Shown: piece by piece, positions 44,101 to 56,084 of the stretch | Layout: the number at the start of each line of letters is the position of its first letter | Numbering within the stretch: the stretch's first letter is position 1 | NCBI GenBank assembly: GCA_950097015.1 | Contig: CATNEN010000038.1 | Coordinates: forward strand, 32,202,501 to 32,266,500 | DNA: 64,000 nucleotides | Source of the DNA: Macrostomum hystrix | Taxonomy: Eukaryota > Platyhelminthes > Macrostomidae | Direction: 5' to 3' | The notes under the pieces: generated by a model | Database searches by the model: none | Seen by the model: only the letters and a program-made list of their open reading frames with translations | Told to the model about the DNA's origin: nothing | Made by a program: the position numbers and the translations under genes

Positions 44101-47100
44101 ACCCAGATCCATTCACACCCAGATCCATTCACACCCAGATCCATTCACACCCAGATCCATTCACACCCAGATCCATTCACACCTAGATCCATTCACACCC
44201 AGATCCATTCACTCCTAGATAGAAGATTATTGTGCATAATAGGTGGAAAAAGCGAAACAATAAAACAAAAGTAACATTTAAAAAAGTTTGTGTAATTACG
44301 CAGAAAGACTTGCGGTTTCTAAGGAAGATTGTGAGAATCAGTCTGGTCTATTTGCACAAGCTAAGCTAGTTGTGTATACTGACACTGTTTAACTGCAACC
44401 TAACATGCTAATATTGGGCCTACGTGAATGTCGCTAAAAGTGCAAAGCTGGTCGTTCTGCAGCAGGCATGCAGGATTGCTGGTTGCTATATACTGTTAAA
44501 TTGCTTCTAAAGGCATCGGGCGACTGCGCTTTCGCTAGGTTAGTTAGAAAAGTCATTGCGAAGTGTATACTGAGTGATATTTCGTGTTAAAATGGCAGGT
44601 ACACATTGCCACACGACTGAGTCCCATTGAGCAGCTTGAGGGCTTTCAAAATCTGCCCCTTACGGCTGAAATCACTTGGAGGGCTTACGCAGCAGCGAAT
44701 GGCGAAATTTCATGCACCAAATGTCTGAATTAATTGTCTGTAAGAGTCTTTCACACCCAGATCTAACTTTTAGATCTAACTGTTAGAAAAACTAGAGTCC
44801 TGTTAGAGAAAACTAGAGAACTGTTAGACAAACTAGAGACCTGTTAGACAAACTAGAGAACTGTTAGACAAACTAGAGACCTGTTAGACAAACTAGAGAC
44901 CTGTTAGACAAACTAGAGACCTGTTAGACAAACTAGAGACCTGTTAGACAAACTAGAGAACTGTTAGACAAACTAGAGAACTGTTAGACAAACTAGAGAA
45001 CTGTTAGAGAAAACTAGAGAACTGTTAGACAAACTAGAGACCTGTTAGACAAACTAGAGAACTGTTAGACAAACTAGAGACCTGTTAGACAAACTAGAGA
45101 ACTGTTAGACAAACTAGAGACCTGTTAGACAAACTAGAGAACTGTTAGACAAACTAGAGAACTGTTAGATAATCTAGAGACCTGTTAGACAAACTAGAGA
45201 CCTGTTAGATAATCTAGAGACCTGTTAGATAATCTAGAGACCTGTTAGATAATCTAGAGACCTGTTAGACAAACTAGAGACCTGTTAGATAATCTAGAGA
45301 CCTGTTAGATAATCTAGAGACCTGTTAGATAATCTAGAGACCTGTTAGATAATCTAGAGACCTGTTAGACAAACTAGAGACCTGTTAGATAATCTAGAGA
45401 CCTGTTAGATAATCTAGAGACCTGTTAGACAAAGTAGAGACCTGTTAGATAATCTAGAGACTGTTAGATAATCTAGAGACCTGTTAGATAATCTAGAGAC
45501 CTGTTAGACAAACTAGAGACCTGTTAGATAATCTAGAGACCTGTTAGACAAACTAGAGACCTGTTAGATAATCTAGAGACCTGTTAGATAATCTAGAGAC
45601 CTGTTAGACAAACTAGAGACCTGTTAGATAATCTAGAGACCTGTTAGATAATCTAGAGACCTGTTAGATAATCTAGAGACCTGTTAGATAATCTAGAGAC
45701 CTGTTAGATAATCTAGAGACCTGTTAGACAAACTAGAGACCTGTCAGATAATCTAGAGACCTGTTAGACAAACTAGAGACCTGTTAGATAATCTAGAGAC
45801 CTGTTAGATAATCTAGAGACCTGTTAGACAAACTAGAGACCTGTTAGATAATCTAGAGACCTGTTAGACAAACTAGAGACCTGTTAGATAATCTAGAGAC
45901 CTGTTAGATAATCTAGAGACCTGTTAGATAATCTAGAGACCTGTTAGACAAACTAGAGACCTGTTAGATAATCTAGAGACCTGTTAGACAAACTAGAGAC
46001 CTGTTAGATAATCTAGAGACCTGTTAGACAATCTAGAGACCTGTTAGATAATCTAGAGACCTGTTAGACAAACTAGAGACCTGTTAGATAATCTAGAGAC
46101 CTGTTAGATAATCTAGATACCTGTTAGATAATCTAGAGACCTGTTAGACAAACTAGAGACCTGTTAGATAATCTAGAGACCTGTTAGACAAACTAGAGAC
46201 CTGTTAGATAATCTAGAGACCTGTTAGATAATCTAGAGACCTGTTAGAAAACCTTAAAAATCTGTTAAGTAGCATTTAAAATAGCCAACGTCGCTCTCCC
46301 GTAATGGCGCCTAACAAAGTCCCAAATTAGCAGAACCTGAAACCCGGACTGCTCATTTGGATCGATAAAGGAAGAAAGCGGACTGAGATCATAGGAGTGG
46401 ACACCCAAGAAGAGATAATTGCTTTTCTGTGCGTTAGTTTTATTGATCTAAAAAAATCCCATATGATGTGTATGTACTCGTAGCAGGCAACCTCACATCC
46501 ATACCTTTTTTGGATTGCTAATTGGTCAAACAATTATCATTGCCGTCCTTTCAATTTTTTCCCTGCGTTTAAAGGCGCAGCAATTCAATTTTCTCTAATA
46601 AATGTGTCTTGTTTAAGCCTCAAAATTAACCATAGGCTTGTACAGCAGATCGAAACCCAAATTAAGCCTTTTATGCGGGTCAAGATTAAAAAAACTAGCT
46701 GGCTATGCACTGTAGCTTCATGCACAGAACTAAGAACTGAGCTGACTAAACTCTGATAAACTGAAATTCAACGAGATTGAGAGAGATTGATAAGGATTAG
46801 GAGAGATTGATAGAGATTGATAGAGATTGGGAGAGAGTGATAGAGATTGATAGAGATTGAGAGAGATTTAGAGAGATTGATAAGGATTAGGAGAGATTGA
46901 TAGAGATTGATAGAGACTGAGAGAGATTTAGAGAGATTGCTAGAGATTGGGATAGAGTGATAGAGATTGATAAGAATGATAGAGATTGGGAGAGATTGAT
47001 AAAGATTGGGAGAGATTGATAGAGATTGGGAGAGATTGATAGAGATTGCTAGAGATTGGGAGAGAGTGATAGAGATTGGGAGAGATTGATAAAGATTGGG

Positions 47101-50030
47101 AGAGATTGATAGAGATTGCTAGAGATTGGGAGAGAGTGATAGAGATTGATGAGAATGATAGAGAATGATAAAGATAAGGAGAGATTGATAGAGATTGGGA
47201 GAGATTGATAAAGATTGGGAGAGATTGATAGAGATTGCTAGAGATTGGGAGAGAGTGATAGAGATTGATGAGAATGATAGAGAATGATAAAGATAAGGAG
47301 AGATTGATAGAGATTGGGAGAGATTGATAAAGATTGGGAGAGATTGATATAGATTAGGAGAGATTGATAGAGATTGAGAGAGATTGATAGAGATTAGGAG
47401 AGATTGATAGAGATTGAGAGAGATTGATAGAGATTGCTAGAGATTGGGATAGAGTGATAGAGATTGATGAGATTGATAGAGATTGGGAGAGATTGATAGA
47501 GATTGGGAGAGATTGATAGAGATTGCTAGAGATTGGGAGAGAGTGATAGAGATTGATGAGAATGATAGAGAATGATAAAGATAAGGAGAGATTGATAGAG
47601 ATTGCTAGAGATTGGGAGAGAGTGATAGAGATTGATGAGAATGATAGAGAATGATAAAGATAAGGAGAGATTGATAGAGATTGGGAGAGATTGATAAAGA
47701 TTGGGAGAGATTGATATAGATTAGGAGAGATTGATAGAGATTGAGAGAGATTGATAGAGATTAGGAGAGATTGATAGAGATTGAGAGAGATTGATAGAGA
47801 TTGCTAGAGATTGGGATAGAGTGATAGAGATTGATGAGAATGATAGAGATTGGAAGAGATTGATAGAGATTGGGAGAGATTGATAGAGATTGCTAGAGAT
47901 TGGGAGAGAGTGATAGAGATTGATGAGAATGATAGAGAATGATAAAGATAAGGAGAGATTGATAGAGATTGCTAGAGATTGGGAGAGAGTGATAGAGATT
48001 GATGAGAATGATAGAGAATGATAAAGATAAGGAGAGATTGATAGAGATTGGGAGAGATTGAAAAAGATTGCTAGAGATTGATAGAGATTAGGAGAGATTG
48101 ATAGAGATTGAGAGAGATTGATAGAGATTAGGAGAGATTGATAGAGATTGAGAGAGATTGATAGAGATTGCTAGAGATTGGGATAGAGTGATAGAGATTG
48201 ATGAGAATGATAGAGAATGATAAAGATAAGGAGAGATTGATAGAGATTGGGAGAGATTGATAGAGATTGATGTGAATGATAGAGAATGAAAAAGATTAAG
48301 AGAGATTGATAGATATTAAGAGAGATTGATAGAGATTAAGAGAGATTGATAGAGATTAAGAGAGATTGATAGAGATTAATAGAGATTGGTGAATATTGAT
48401 GGAGATCGAGGGGAAAGTGATTTAAGCTACATGATTACATGTTCACCGAAACTATTCATAATTCATAATTAATTCCAATCAAAACCCTTATCTGATCGTA
48501 AATTATGAGTATTTTTGCACTTAGCGAGACTCTAAATTACTCATTACTAACTAATAACTGGGATAATTTACAATCTTGGGATATTTTACTAACTGGGGGA
48601 TAATTTACTAATCCTGGGATATTTTACTAACTGGGGGATAATTTACTAACTGGGGGATAATTTACTAACTGGGGGATAATTTACTAACTCGGGGATATTT
48701 TACTAACTGGGGGATAATTTACTAATCCTAGGGTATTTTACTAACTGGGGGATAATTTACTAATCCTGGGGTATTTTACTAACTGGGGGATAATTTACTA
48801 ATCCTGGGATATTTTACTAACTGGGGGATAATTTACTAATCCTAGGGTATTTTACTAACTGGGGGATAATTTACTAATCCTGTGGTATTTTATTAACGGG
48901 GGCATAATTTACTAACTGGGGGATAATTTACTAACTGGGGGATAATTTACTAACTGGGGGATAATTTACTAACTGGGGGATAATTTACTAACTGGGGGAT
49001 AATTTACCAATCCTAGGGTATTTTACTAACTGGGGGATAATTTACTAACTGGGGGATAATTCACTAACTGGGGGATAATTTACTAATCCTAGGGTATTTT
49101 ACTAACTGGGGGATAATTTACTAACTGGGGGATAATTCACTAACTGGGGGATAATTTACTAATCCTAGGGTATTTTACTAACTGGGGGATAATTTACTAA
49201 CTGGGGGATAATTCACTAACTGGGGGATAATTTACTAATCCTAGGGTATTTTACTAACTGGGGGAAAATTTACTAACTGGGGGATAATTCACTAACTGGG
49301 GGATAATTTACTAATCCTAGGGTATTTTACTAACTGGGGGATAATTTACTAACTGGGGGGATAATTTACTAATCCTGGGGTATTTTATTAACGGGGGCAT
49401 AATTTACTAATCGTGGGATAATTTACTAACCGGGGGATAATTTACTAACTGGGGGATAATTCACTAACTGGGGGATAATTTACTAATCCTAGGGTATTTT
49501 ACTAACTGGGGGATAATTTACTAACTGGGGGATAATTCACTAACTGGGGGATAATTTACTAATCCTAGGGTATTTTACTAACTGGGGGATAATTTACTAA
49601 TCCTGGGGTATTTTATTAACGGGGGCATAATTTACTAATCGTGGGATAATTTACTAACCGGGGGATAATTTACTAATCGTGGGATAATTTACTAACCGGT
49701 GGATAATTTACTAATCCTGGGATAATTTACTTACAACAGGGGGTAATTTAATAACTGGCGATAATTACATAATTCTGGGATAATTTATGAGCTGGCTAAA
49801 GAGAGGTTTACTAAATTTGGATCATTTCCTAACTGAAGTGAATAACTAAGTGGGATAATCAGTGAGAGTTGTACTCACTCAACGAATAGGCAAGAGTCAG
49901 CCTTTGAACCGCCGTTAACTCCATCGAAGTCCTCTTCATTCGATAATCGAGAATTTGCACTCTCAAAGCTGCCGTCAGCTGTGAGTTGCTGCCGCTGATG
50001 CTGATTCTCTTTAATGATGTTGCTTTGCAT
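32129..50030 (-). CDS. HVCN1: Voltage-gated proton channel Hv1, minus strand, 9 exons
   Basis: Exons on the minus strand: 50030-49879 (ATG), 39789-39670, 39284-39160, 38849-38395, 38149-38026, 34555-34440, 33412 to about 33330 or 33291, about 33143-32675, and 32236-32129 (stop). All phases agree except the uncertain seventh/eighth junction. S1 is QIVLCALVLIDAVLVIAEII with the selectivity Asp. S2 is SIAILALFVTEVALKI with the Phe, Glu and Lys of the charge-transfer centre, preceded by VLH, the usual zinc-binding His. S3 is VVDAVVIAVSFVADIVF with both Asp. S4 is VIVLFLLWRIVRVING, where only two of three arginines remain. A coiled coil follows (HEKQRDEFRIQLQKRA..., KHAILLEDLCREL), then a Ser/Ala/Gly-rich tail. 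The channel conducts protons outward across membranes. The protein is about 583-596 residues, against 273 in human. Confidence 0.9.
32270..32662. repeat. 20-bp minisatellite in last Hv1 intron
   Basis: About 20 units of GGTTGGAGCAGTGTCTAACA, degenerating toward the left end. It shares the core TGTCTAACAGGTTGG with the array at 50405-51530, but on the opposite strand. Confidence 0.95.
33190..33260. repeat. AGTAGAC short repeat in Hv1 intron
   Basis: A small run of AGAGTAGACAGT units in the intron near the uncertain seventh exon; on the gene strand it reads CTACTGTCTACT. Confidence 0.8.
33575..33895. repeat. 12-bp GATTCCTGCTAC minisatellite in Hv1 intron
   Basis: About 26 units of GATTCCTGCTAC with ATACG and CAAG variants. 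The 12-bp period keeps frames open; not coding. Confidence 0.93.
34065..34432. repeat. 24-bp GATTCCAGATACGATTCTAG minisatellite
   Basis: About 14 units of GATTCCAGATACGATTCTAG plus CTAC, in the same intron as the 12-bp array. The array reaches to about 8 bp from the donor of the coiled-coil exon (34440). Confidence 0.93.
34556..35638. other. Hv1 intron, non-repeat part
   Basis: Intronic sequence between the coiled-coil exon and the 24-bp array; no feature recognised. Open frames here match no family I know. Confidence 0.45.
35640..37935. repeat. Large 24-bp minisatellite in S4-coiled-coil intron
   Basis: About 95 units of GATTCCAGATACGGTTCTAG plus CTAC, the same family as 34065-34432 but mostly with GGTT for GATT. 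A one-base-deleted unit (CCAGAACGG) occurs at 36461 and 37252 with matching neighbours: a higher-order repeat of 791 bp (32 units of 24 plus one of 23). Frames stay open because 24 is divisible by three. Confidence 0.97.
39330..39650. repeat. 33-bp minisatellite upstream of S1 exon
   Basis: About 10 units of TAGAATTCACACCCACCTCA plus CTCCCAGCTGGCC, in the intron between the N-terminal exon and the S1 exon. Confidence 0.92.
39790..40768. other. Hv1 intron 1 (3' part), non-repeat
   Basis: Intronic; contains a short CAGCAG run near 40290. No gene seen. Confidence 0.4.
40770..41135. repeat. 16-bp CACCCAGATCCATTCA minisatellite
   Basis: About 22 units of CACCCAGATCCATTCA with some GATCTGTTGACACTTA units; the same family as 42980-44215, 1.9 kb away. 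Confidence 0.95.
41140..41934. other. Intronic AT-rich segment between related arrays
   Basis: Unique AT-rich sequence inside Hv1 intron 1; nothing recognised. Confidence 0.4.
41935..42980. repeat. 15-bp GTTCACACAAGATCT minisatellite
   Basis: About 70 units of GTTCACACAAGATCT with GCTCAC, GTTAAC and ACGC variants; every unit holds AGATCT. A variant block (GTTAACGCAAGATCT twice) recurs at about 42256 and 42451, a 195-bp duplication. The 15-bp period leaves three long frames open; none is a gene. Confidence 0.97.
42981..44215. repeat. 16-bp minisatellite continuing from the 15-bp array
   Basis: About 77 units of CATTCACACCCAGATC. The junction with the preceding array is abrupt (AAGATCTGTTCACACCCAGA), so a one-base change in unit length divides one continuous array. 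The right half is almost invariant. Confidence 0.97.
44216..44754. other. Intronic spacer
   Basis: Non-repetitive Hv1 intron 1 sequence; nothing recognised. Confidence 0.4.
44755..46250. repeat. 20-bp CTGTTAGACAAACTAGAGAC minisatellite
   Basis: About 74 units alternating between CTGTTAGACAAACTAGAGAC and CTGTTAGATAATCTAGAGAC. On the Hv1 strand each unit reads TTTGTCTAACAG|GTCTCTAG, an acceptor-like and donor-like dinucleotide pair back to back. Confidence 0.97.
46251..46784. other. Intronic spacer
   Basis: AT-rich, non-repetitive; no feature recognised. Confidence 0.4.
46785..48405. repeat. GAGATTGATA/GAGATTGGGA purine-rich minisatellite
   Basis: Units of about 10 and 20 bp (AGAGATTGATAGAGATTGGG). 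Longer blocks with GAATGATAAAGATAAGGAGA recur several times (for example 47155, 47275, 47570, 47650), showing higher-order structure. On the Hv1 strand it is a 1.6-kb pyrimidine-rich tract. Confidence 0.95.
48545..49745. repeat. 19-bp TAACTGGGGGATAATTTAC minisatellite near first donor
   Basis: About 60 units of TAACTGGGGGATAATTTAC mixed with TAATCCTAGGGTATTTTAC. On the Hv1 strand each unit contains GTAAATTAT and CCCCCAG. The array begins about 130 bp inside the intron from the donor at 49878. Confidence 0.96.
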
Positions 50031-50404
50031 CTATGCTAGCAACTATTATTGTAAGTGTTTTCTTAAACTGCCAAATCTCTCCTAGGCCCTTTTTTCATGT
50101 AAATGAAAGCTATTTGAAAAGTTTTTCCTAGTGAGCAAGCCTATGTGCAGCGCTCAACTTATAAGACTCACTTTCTCCATCACTCTTTTACACTTTCTAC
50201 TCAGCCACTCGCTCTTTCTGTCTCCGGCGAGACACCAAAGCGATCTATAATAGGCTGGCAGCTGAACCTGTGTCCAATGCCCGAGTGTACACACTTGTTA
50301 CAGCACTGCTGGCTGCTTGTTGGGCGTGCGGCGATATACTGCAGTCTTAGTTGTTTCAGCTAGGATACCTGCGTGTACTGGGACTGGAGTTACACAGTTT
50401 GATA
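50031..50404. other. Sequence upstream of Hv1 ATG exon
   Basis: On the minus strand the ATG at 50030 is preceded directly by TAG, so either this is 5' UTR with an in-frame stop, or the AG is a splice acceptor and this is intron. No promoter motif recognised. Confidence 0.45.
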
Positions 50405-51532
50405 TCCTGTTAGACAGTGGGTGTTAGATATGGGAATTTGTGCCAACCTGTTAGACAGTGGGTGTTAGATATGGGAATTTGTGCCAACCTGTTAGACAGT
50501 GGGTGTTAGATATGGTAATTAGTCCCAACCTGTTAGACAGTGGGTGTTAGATATGGGAATTAGTGCCAACCTGTTAGACAGTGGGTGTTAGATATGGGAA
50601 TTTGTGCCAACCTGTTAGACAGTGGGTGTTAGATATAGGAATTTGTGCCAACCTGTTAGACAGTGGGTGTTAGATATGGGAATTAGTGCCAACCTGTTAG
50701 ACAGTGGGTGTTAGAAATAGGAATTTGTGCCATCCTGTTAGACAGTGGGTGTTAGATATGGGAATTCGTGCCAACCTGTTAGACAGTGGGTGTTAGATAT
50801 GGGAATTTGTGCCAACCTGTTAGACAGTGGGTGTTAGAAATGGGAATTTGTGCCATCCTGTTAGACAGTGGGTTTTAGGTATGGGAATTTGTGCCAACCT
50901 GTTAGACAGTGTGGGTGTTAGAAATAGGAATTTGTGCCAACCTGTTAGACAGTGGGTGTTAGATATGGTAATTAGTGCCAACCTGTTAGACAGTGGGTGT
51001 TAGAAATAGGAATTTGTGCCATCCTGTTAGACAGTGGGTGTTAGATATGGGAATTCGTGCCAACCTGTTAGACAGTGGGTGTTAGATATGGGAATTTGTG
51101 CCAACCTGTTAGACAGTGGGTGTTAGAAATGGGAATTTGTGCCATCCTGTTAGACAGTGGGTTTTAGGTATGTATCAACGCCAAACTGTTAGACAGTGGG
51201 TGTTGGATATGGGAATTAGTGCCAACCTGTTAGACAGTGGGTTTTAAGTATGTATCAATGCCAAACTGTTAGACAGTGGGTGTTAGATATGGGAATTAGT
51301 GCCAACCTGTTAGACAGTGGGTTTTAAGTATGTATCAATGCCAAACTGTTAGACAGTGGGTGTTAGATATGGGAATTAGTGCCAACCTGTTAGACAGTGG
51401 GTTTTAGGTTTGTATCAACGCCAAACTGTTAGACAGTGGGTGTTAGATATGGGAATTAGTGCCAACCTGTTAGACAGTGGGTGTTAGATATGGGTATTTT
51501 CGACAACCTGTTAGACAGTGGGTGTTAGGTTT
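50405..51532. repeat. 41-bp minisatellite CCTGTTAGACAGTGGGTGTT
   Basis: About 27 units: CCTGTTAGACAGTGGGTGTT followed by AGATATGGGAATTTGTGCCAA, with a second unit type carrying TTTTAAGTATGTATCAATGC on the right. On the minus strand units read CTAACACCCACTGTCTAACA then GGTTGG. Confidence 0.96.
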
Positions 51533-52204
51533 TGGATCAGGATATGAGGATATGTGGATCCTATACTCTTCGATTCAATCGGTTTGATAAAGGTGCTAAG
51601 ATCACATATACAAAGTAAAAATTATTTTAGGCTCTATTATGGTCACACTTCTTGTACTTTAATTTCCTGGCTCACTTTAGACAAGCACAACAAAATGCTT
51701 TTAACTTTCAACTGTTTTTCTTGGACTTATAAAAGTGCCAAAGTGTGTACTTTAGTGTAGGCAGTTACACGCCTGAGGCTATATCTAGACAAACACACAA
51801 GTTAGGTATCTAAGTGGCCGTCAATTCGAAACCTTGTTAAAGACACGCACTATCGGGGGTGAACGCCGGGACTTCTATACCCAGCATCTAATGTTAGATT
51901 CTCCATGGTTCTGGGGGTTAATGAAGTTGTTTTCGTCACCGTAGAAAATAATTGAATATCAGCGTTAACTTGGGAATCAGTAGAGATATAGGTCGCTTTG
52001 ATAGCTAGCACTGAAACTGTCAACAATAATTAATCATTAGACGAAGAATACTCAGCTTAATTTGACTTTTTTTAAGCGGATGACCTGTCAATAGGCAAGC
52101 AACAGTAGCTGCTCTGCAATAATTTGATTAGAGCTTAATTGTTTCTGTATCTTAGAGAACGAACAAATTTGTTAGGTAATTCCCGAAAAGTAAGACGACC
52201 GAGT
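51533..52204. other. Spacer between minisatellites
   Basis: AT-rich; nothing recognised. Confidence 0.4.
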
Positions 52205-53100
52205 TTTGGGCTCTTGTGCTCCTGAGGGTAGTGCTAAAACACTGAAGTATACTGAAGGATGGGCCCTGAGGTACTGAAGGATGGGCCCTGAGGTACTGAA
52301 GGATGATCCCTGAAGCACTGAAAGATGAGCCCTGAAGCACTGAAGCATAATCCCTGAAGCACTGAAGGATGATCCCTGAAGTACTGAACGATGATCCCTG
52401 AAGTACTAAAGGATGATCCCTGAAGTACTAAAGGATGATCCCTGAAGTACTGAAGGATGATCCCTGAAGCACTGAAGGATGATCCCTGAAGTACTAAAGG
52501 ATGATCCCTGAAGTACTAAAGGATGATCCCTGAAGTACTAAAGGATGATCCCTGAAGTACTAAAGGATGATCCCTGAAGTACTAAAGGATGATCCCTGAA
52601 GCACTAAAGGATGATCCCTGAAGCACTAAAGGATGATCCCTGAAGTACTAAAGGATGATCCCTGAAGCACTGAAGGATGATCCCTGAAGTACTAAAGGAT
52701 GATCCCTGAAGCACTGAAGGATGATCCCTGAAGCACTAAAGGATGATCCCTGAAGCACTGAAGGATGATACCTGAAGCACTGAAGGATGATCCCTGAAGC
52801 ACTAAAGGATGATCCCTGAAGTACTAAAGGATGATCCCTAAAGCACTGAAGGATGATCCCTGAAGTACTAAAGGATGATCCCTGAAGTACTAAAGGATGA
52901 TCCCTGAAGTACTAAAGGATGATCCCTAAAGCACTGAAGGATGAGCCCCGAAGTACTGAAGGGTGGGAACTGAAGTAGTGAAGGATAGGCCATTAAGAAC
53001 TGAAGGATGGGACCTGAAGTATAGACTTAACCTACTGAGGGATTGATCCCTGAAGTACACTGAATGATCCCTGAAGCAATAAAACATGGGTCCTGAAGTA
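52205..53100. repeat. 22-bp GTACTAAAGGATGATCCCTG minisatellite
   Basis: About 33 units of TGAAGTACTAAAGGATGATC plus CC, with GCACTG variants; edges degenerate (GGGCCC variants at left, longer imperfect units after 52960). Confidence 0.95.
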
Positions 53101-53984
53101 CGATACAAACCTGAAGGGCGAAAAAATATCATAAAGGGCTCACAAAAGAAATTAAACAACAAAACTCACAATGAAATCGGTCGCAGGCGGTCACATATTT
53201 TGAAAACTTATTTTTGTGAAAGAATATAAAGTTGCAACAATGCAACACAGAAGTGTACTTGCAAATTTCTATTAATATAAGTTGAGATATTAGTATATAT
53301 ACTTGCAAACTGTTTGTGCAGATATGACTATTTAATTAAATAATAGTATATGGACAGAAATATAAAATTTTGTAACTAAGAGAAATATTAGAAAAGGAAT
53401 TTAACTGAAATACAAACTGATCTAACACTTTCCTTCGCCATGAAACAAAAACAGAGCAAGATAACTAAAAACGACAACAAGAAATCAGTTAGAGAAAAAG
53501 AATTGCTAAGCTATCTTCAATTAATTACCTACAATTGTTAACTTTCAGCAGCAAAACACGCGTCCTAGTGTGACTACTTACAAAATTTGTAACAGTAGTT
53601 AGTACGTATATAAACTGAATAAAATATTCCTACCAAAAAATGGGTCTACAATCTAGTCACGGGCGGCAATGGAATCCACATTACTAAATAATTGTAATTA
53701 GGCATTTTAAATACCAACAAGCTGATAGCAAGCAAACAGTTACTAAAAAAGTATATATTGCACAGCAGTATATGCAAGCGGAGGAAAGTGTAATAGGAAA
53801 TGATATAGTCTAAGTAGAAAAAATACTTAAGCCACCCGATTTTAACTCTAAGCAGCAGAGAAATATGAAATGTGAAGATGCGACTGAAAAATCATCTGAT
53901 GTCATTGTTGATTGCCATTTCAAACCATCCGAATTTAGAGGCTACTGAATGCAGACTCGGTAACGGTTGCTAGGGGCTGATTTT
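53101..53984. other. AT-rich spacer
   Basis: No gene or repeat recognised. Confidence 0.4.
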
Positions 53985-55318
53985 TAAGTGTCAGTTTTCT
54001 ATGGGCGGATTTTTAGGTGTCAGTTTTCTATGGGGCGGATAATTAAGGTGTCAGTTTTCTATGGGGCGGATAGTCAGTTTTCTATGGGGCGGATTTTCAG
54101 GTGTCAGTTTTCTATGGGGCGGATAATTAAGGTGTCAGTTTTCTATGGGGCGGATAATTAAGGTGTCAGTTTACTATGGGCGGACTTTTAGGTGTCAGTT
54201 TTCTATGGGGCGGATAATTAAGGTGTCAGTTTTCTATGGGGCGGATAATTAAGGTGTCAGTTTTCTATGGGGCGGATAATTAAGGTGTCAGTTTTCTATG
54301 GGGCGGATAGTCAGTTTTCTATGGGGCGGATTTTCAGGTGTCAGTTTTCTATGGGGCGGATAATTAAGGTGTCAGTTTTCTATGGGGCGGATAGTCAGTT
54401 TTCTATGGGGCGGATTTTCAGGTGTCAGTTTTCTATGGGGCGGATAATTAAGGTGTCAGTTTTCTATGGGGCGGATAATTAAGGTGTCAGTTTACTATGG
54501 GCGGACTTTTAGGTGTCAGTTTTCTATGGGGCGGATAATTAAGGTGTCAGTTTTCTATGGGGCGGATAATTAAGGTGTCAGTTTTCTATGGGGCGGATAA
54601 TTAAGGTGTCAGTTTTCTATGGGGCGGATAGTCAGTTTTCTATGGGGCGGATTTTCAGGTGTCAGTTTTCTATGGGGCGGATAATTAAGGTGTCAGTTTT
54701 CTATGGGGCGGATAATTAAGGTGTCAGTTTACTATGGGCGGACTTTTAGGTGTCAGTTTTCTATGGGGCGGATTTTTAGGTGTCAGTTTAAAAAAAGGCG
54801 GACTTTTAGGTGTCAGTTTTCTATGGGCGGATTTTTAGGTGTCAGTTTTCTATGGGCGGATTTTTAGGTGTCAGTTTTCTATGGGGCGGATTTTTAGGTG
54901 TCAGTTTTCTATGGGGCGGATTTTTAGGTGTCAGTTTAAAAAAATGCGGACTTTTAGGTGTCAGTTTTCTATGGGCGGATTTTTAGGTGTCAGTTTTCTA
55001 TGGGGCGGATTTTTAGGTGTCAGTTTTCTATGGGGCGGATTTTTAGGTGTCAGTTTTCTATGGGCGGATTTTTAGGTGTCAGTTTTCTATGGGGCGGATT
55101 TTTAGGTGTCAGTTTTCTATGGGCGGATTTTTAGGTGTCAGTTTTCTATGGGCGGATTTTTAGGTGTCAGTTTTCTATGGGCGGATTTTTAGGTGTCAGT
55201 TTTCTATGGGGCGGATAATTAAGGCGTCAGTTTTCTATGGGGCGGATAATTAAGGCGTCAGTTTTCTATGGGCGGATAATTAAGGTGTCAGTTTTCTATG
55301 GGTGGATTTTTACGTGTC
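53985..55318. repeat. GTGTCAGTTTTCTATGGGGC minisatellite
   Basis: About 45 units of 21-31 bp: GTGTCAGTTTTCTATGGGGC then GGATAATTAAG, GGATTTTTAG or GGATA. The left half is rich in the AATTAA form, the right half in the TTTTTAG form. Confidence 0.95.
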
Positions 55319-56084
55319 AATTTGAATGTTGGAAAAAACATTTTGTTGTAGATGAGGTAAAAATAGTTCATAAATTTTAATTCAAGTCTACAGCATACAG
55401 TAGTATAGATTGCAACTAGATGTAACTGCTAATTGTATACCTGTACAACAGGTAAAGGTAGGAAAATAGTAATCAAATCAAATCTAAACTTAAATATATT
55501 TGTTTAAATGTTTGGAAATTGTAGGACTAGAAAAAAACAAAAACAAAAATTTTATTAACTACATAAACTAAGAAATTTTTATCGTAATAGTAATAGGACA
55601 ATCTATAGCTTATCACAATGGTTAAACACCTTGAGAAATGTTGATTACACAGACAGATATTTGTTGGGTATAGAAATGGTTTAGAAGCAATACACCAACA
55701 TTTAACAACACCAACACAAGAAAACAACTGAGATTGACGCTGAACCATTTTATTCGCTTTTTTTCTGTACACATATTGCATTTCAAACTAATTAGCAGTT
55801 AAAAATATAACCAGCATAAGTAGTATCGGAGGTATATTATGCATTTATTTCCTCTCTCTATTGCAACTTTGGTGTGCTAGACTGCACAGACTGACAGATA
55901 CACAATGATCAATTGGTGCCAAAATCCATGTTTATTTTGTCAAGCCGTCTTCAGTTAGAGGTAGGTCTGAAAATAATTTTAGGGTGACGCTGCAAGTGAA
56001 AAACTGTAATTGAACAATGATGAGAATTTGGAAAATTCACATAAAGCATTGTTCAGCCTGTTAGTTAGCGTTTGGCTCTTGTGT
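55319..56084. other. AT-rich spacer
   Basis: Nothing recognised. Confidence 0.4.

Noticed and set aside
41827..44186. Long repeat proteins on both strands
   Set aside because: The 15- and 16-bp arrays leave several frames open at once; three overlapping long frames on both strands show it is a repeat effect.
46327..46533. 68-residue minus-strand frame between minisatellites
   Set aside because: No family resemblance, no splice or start context that stands out.
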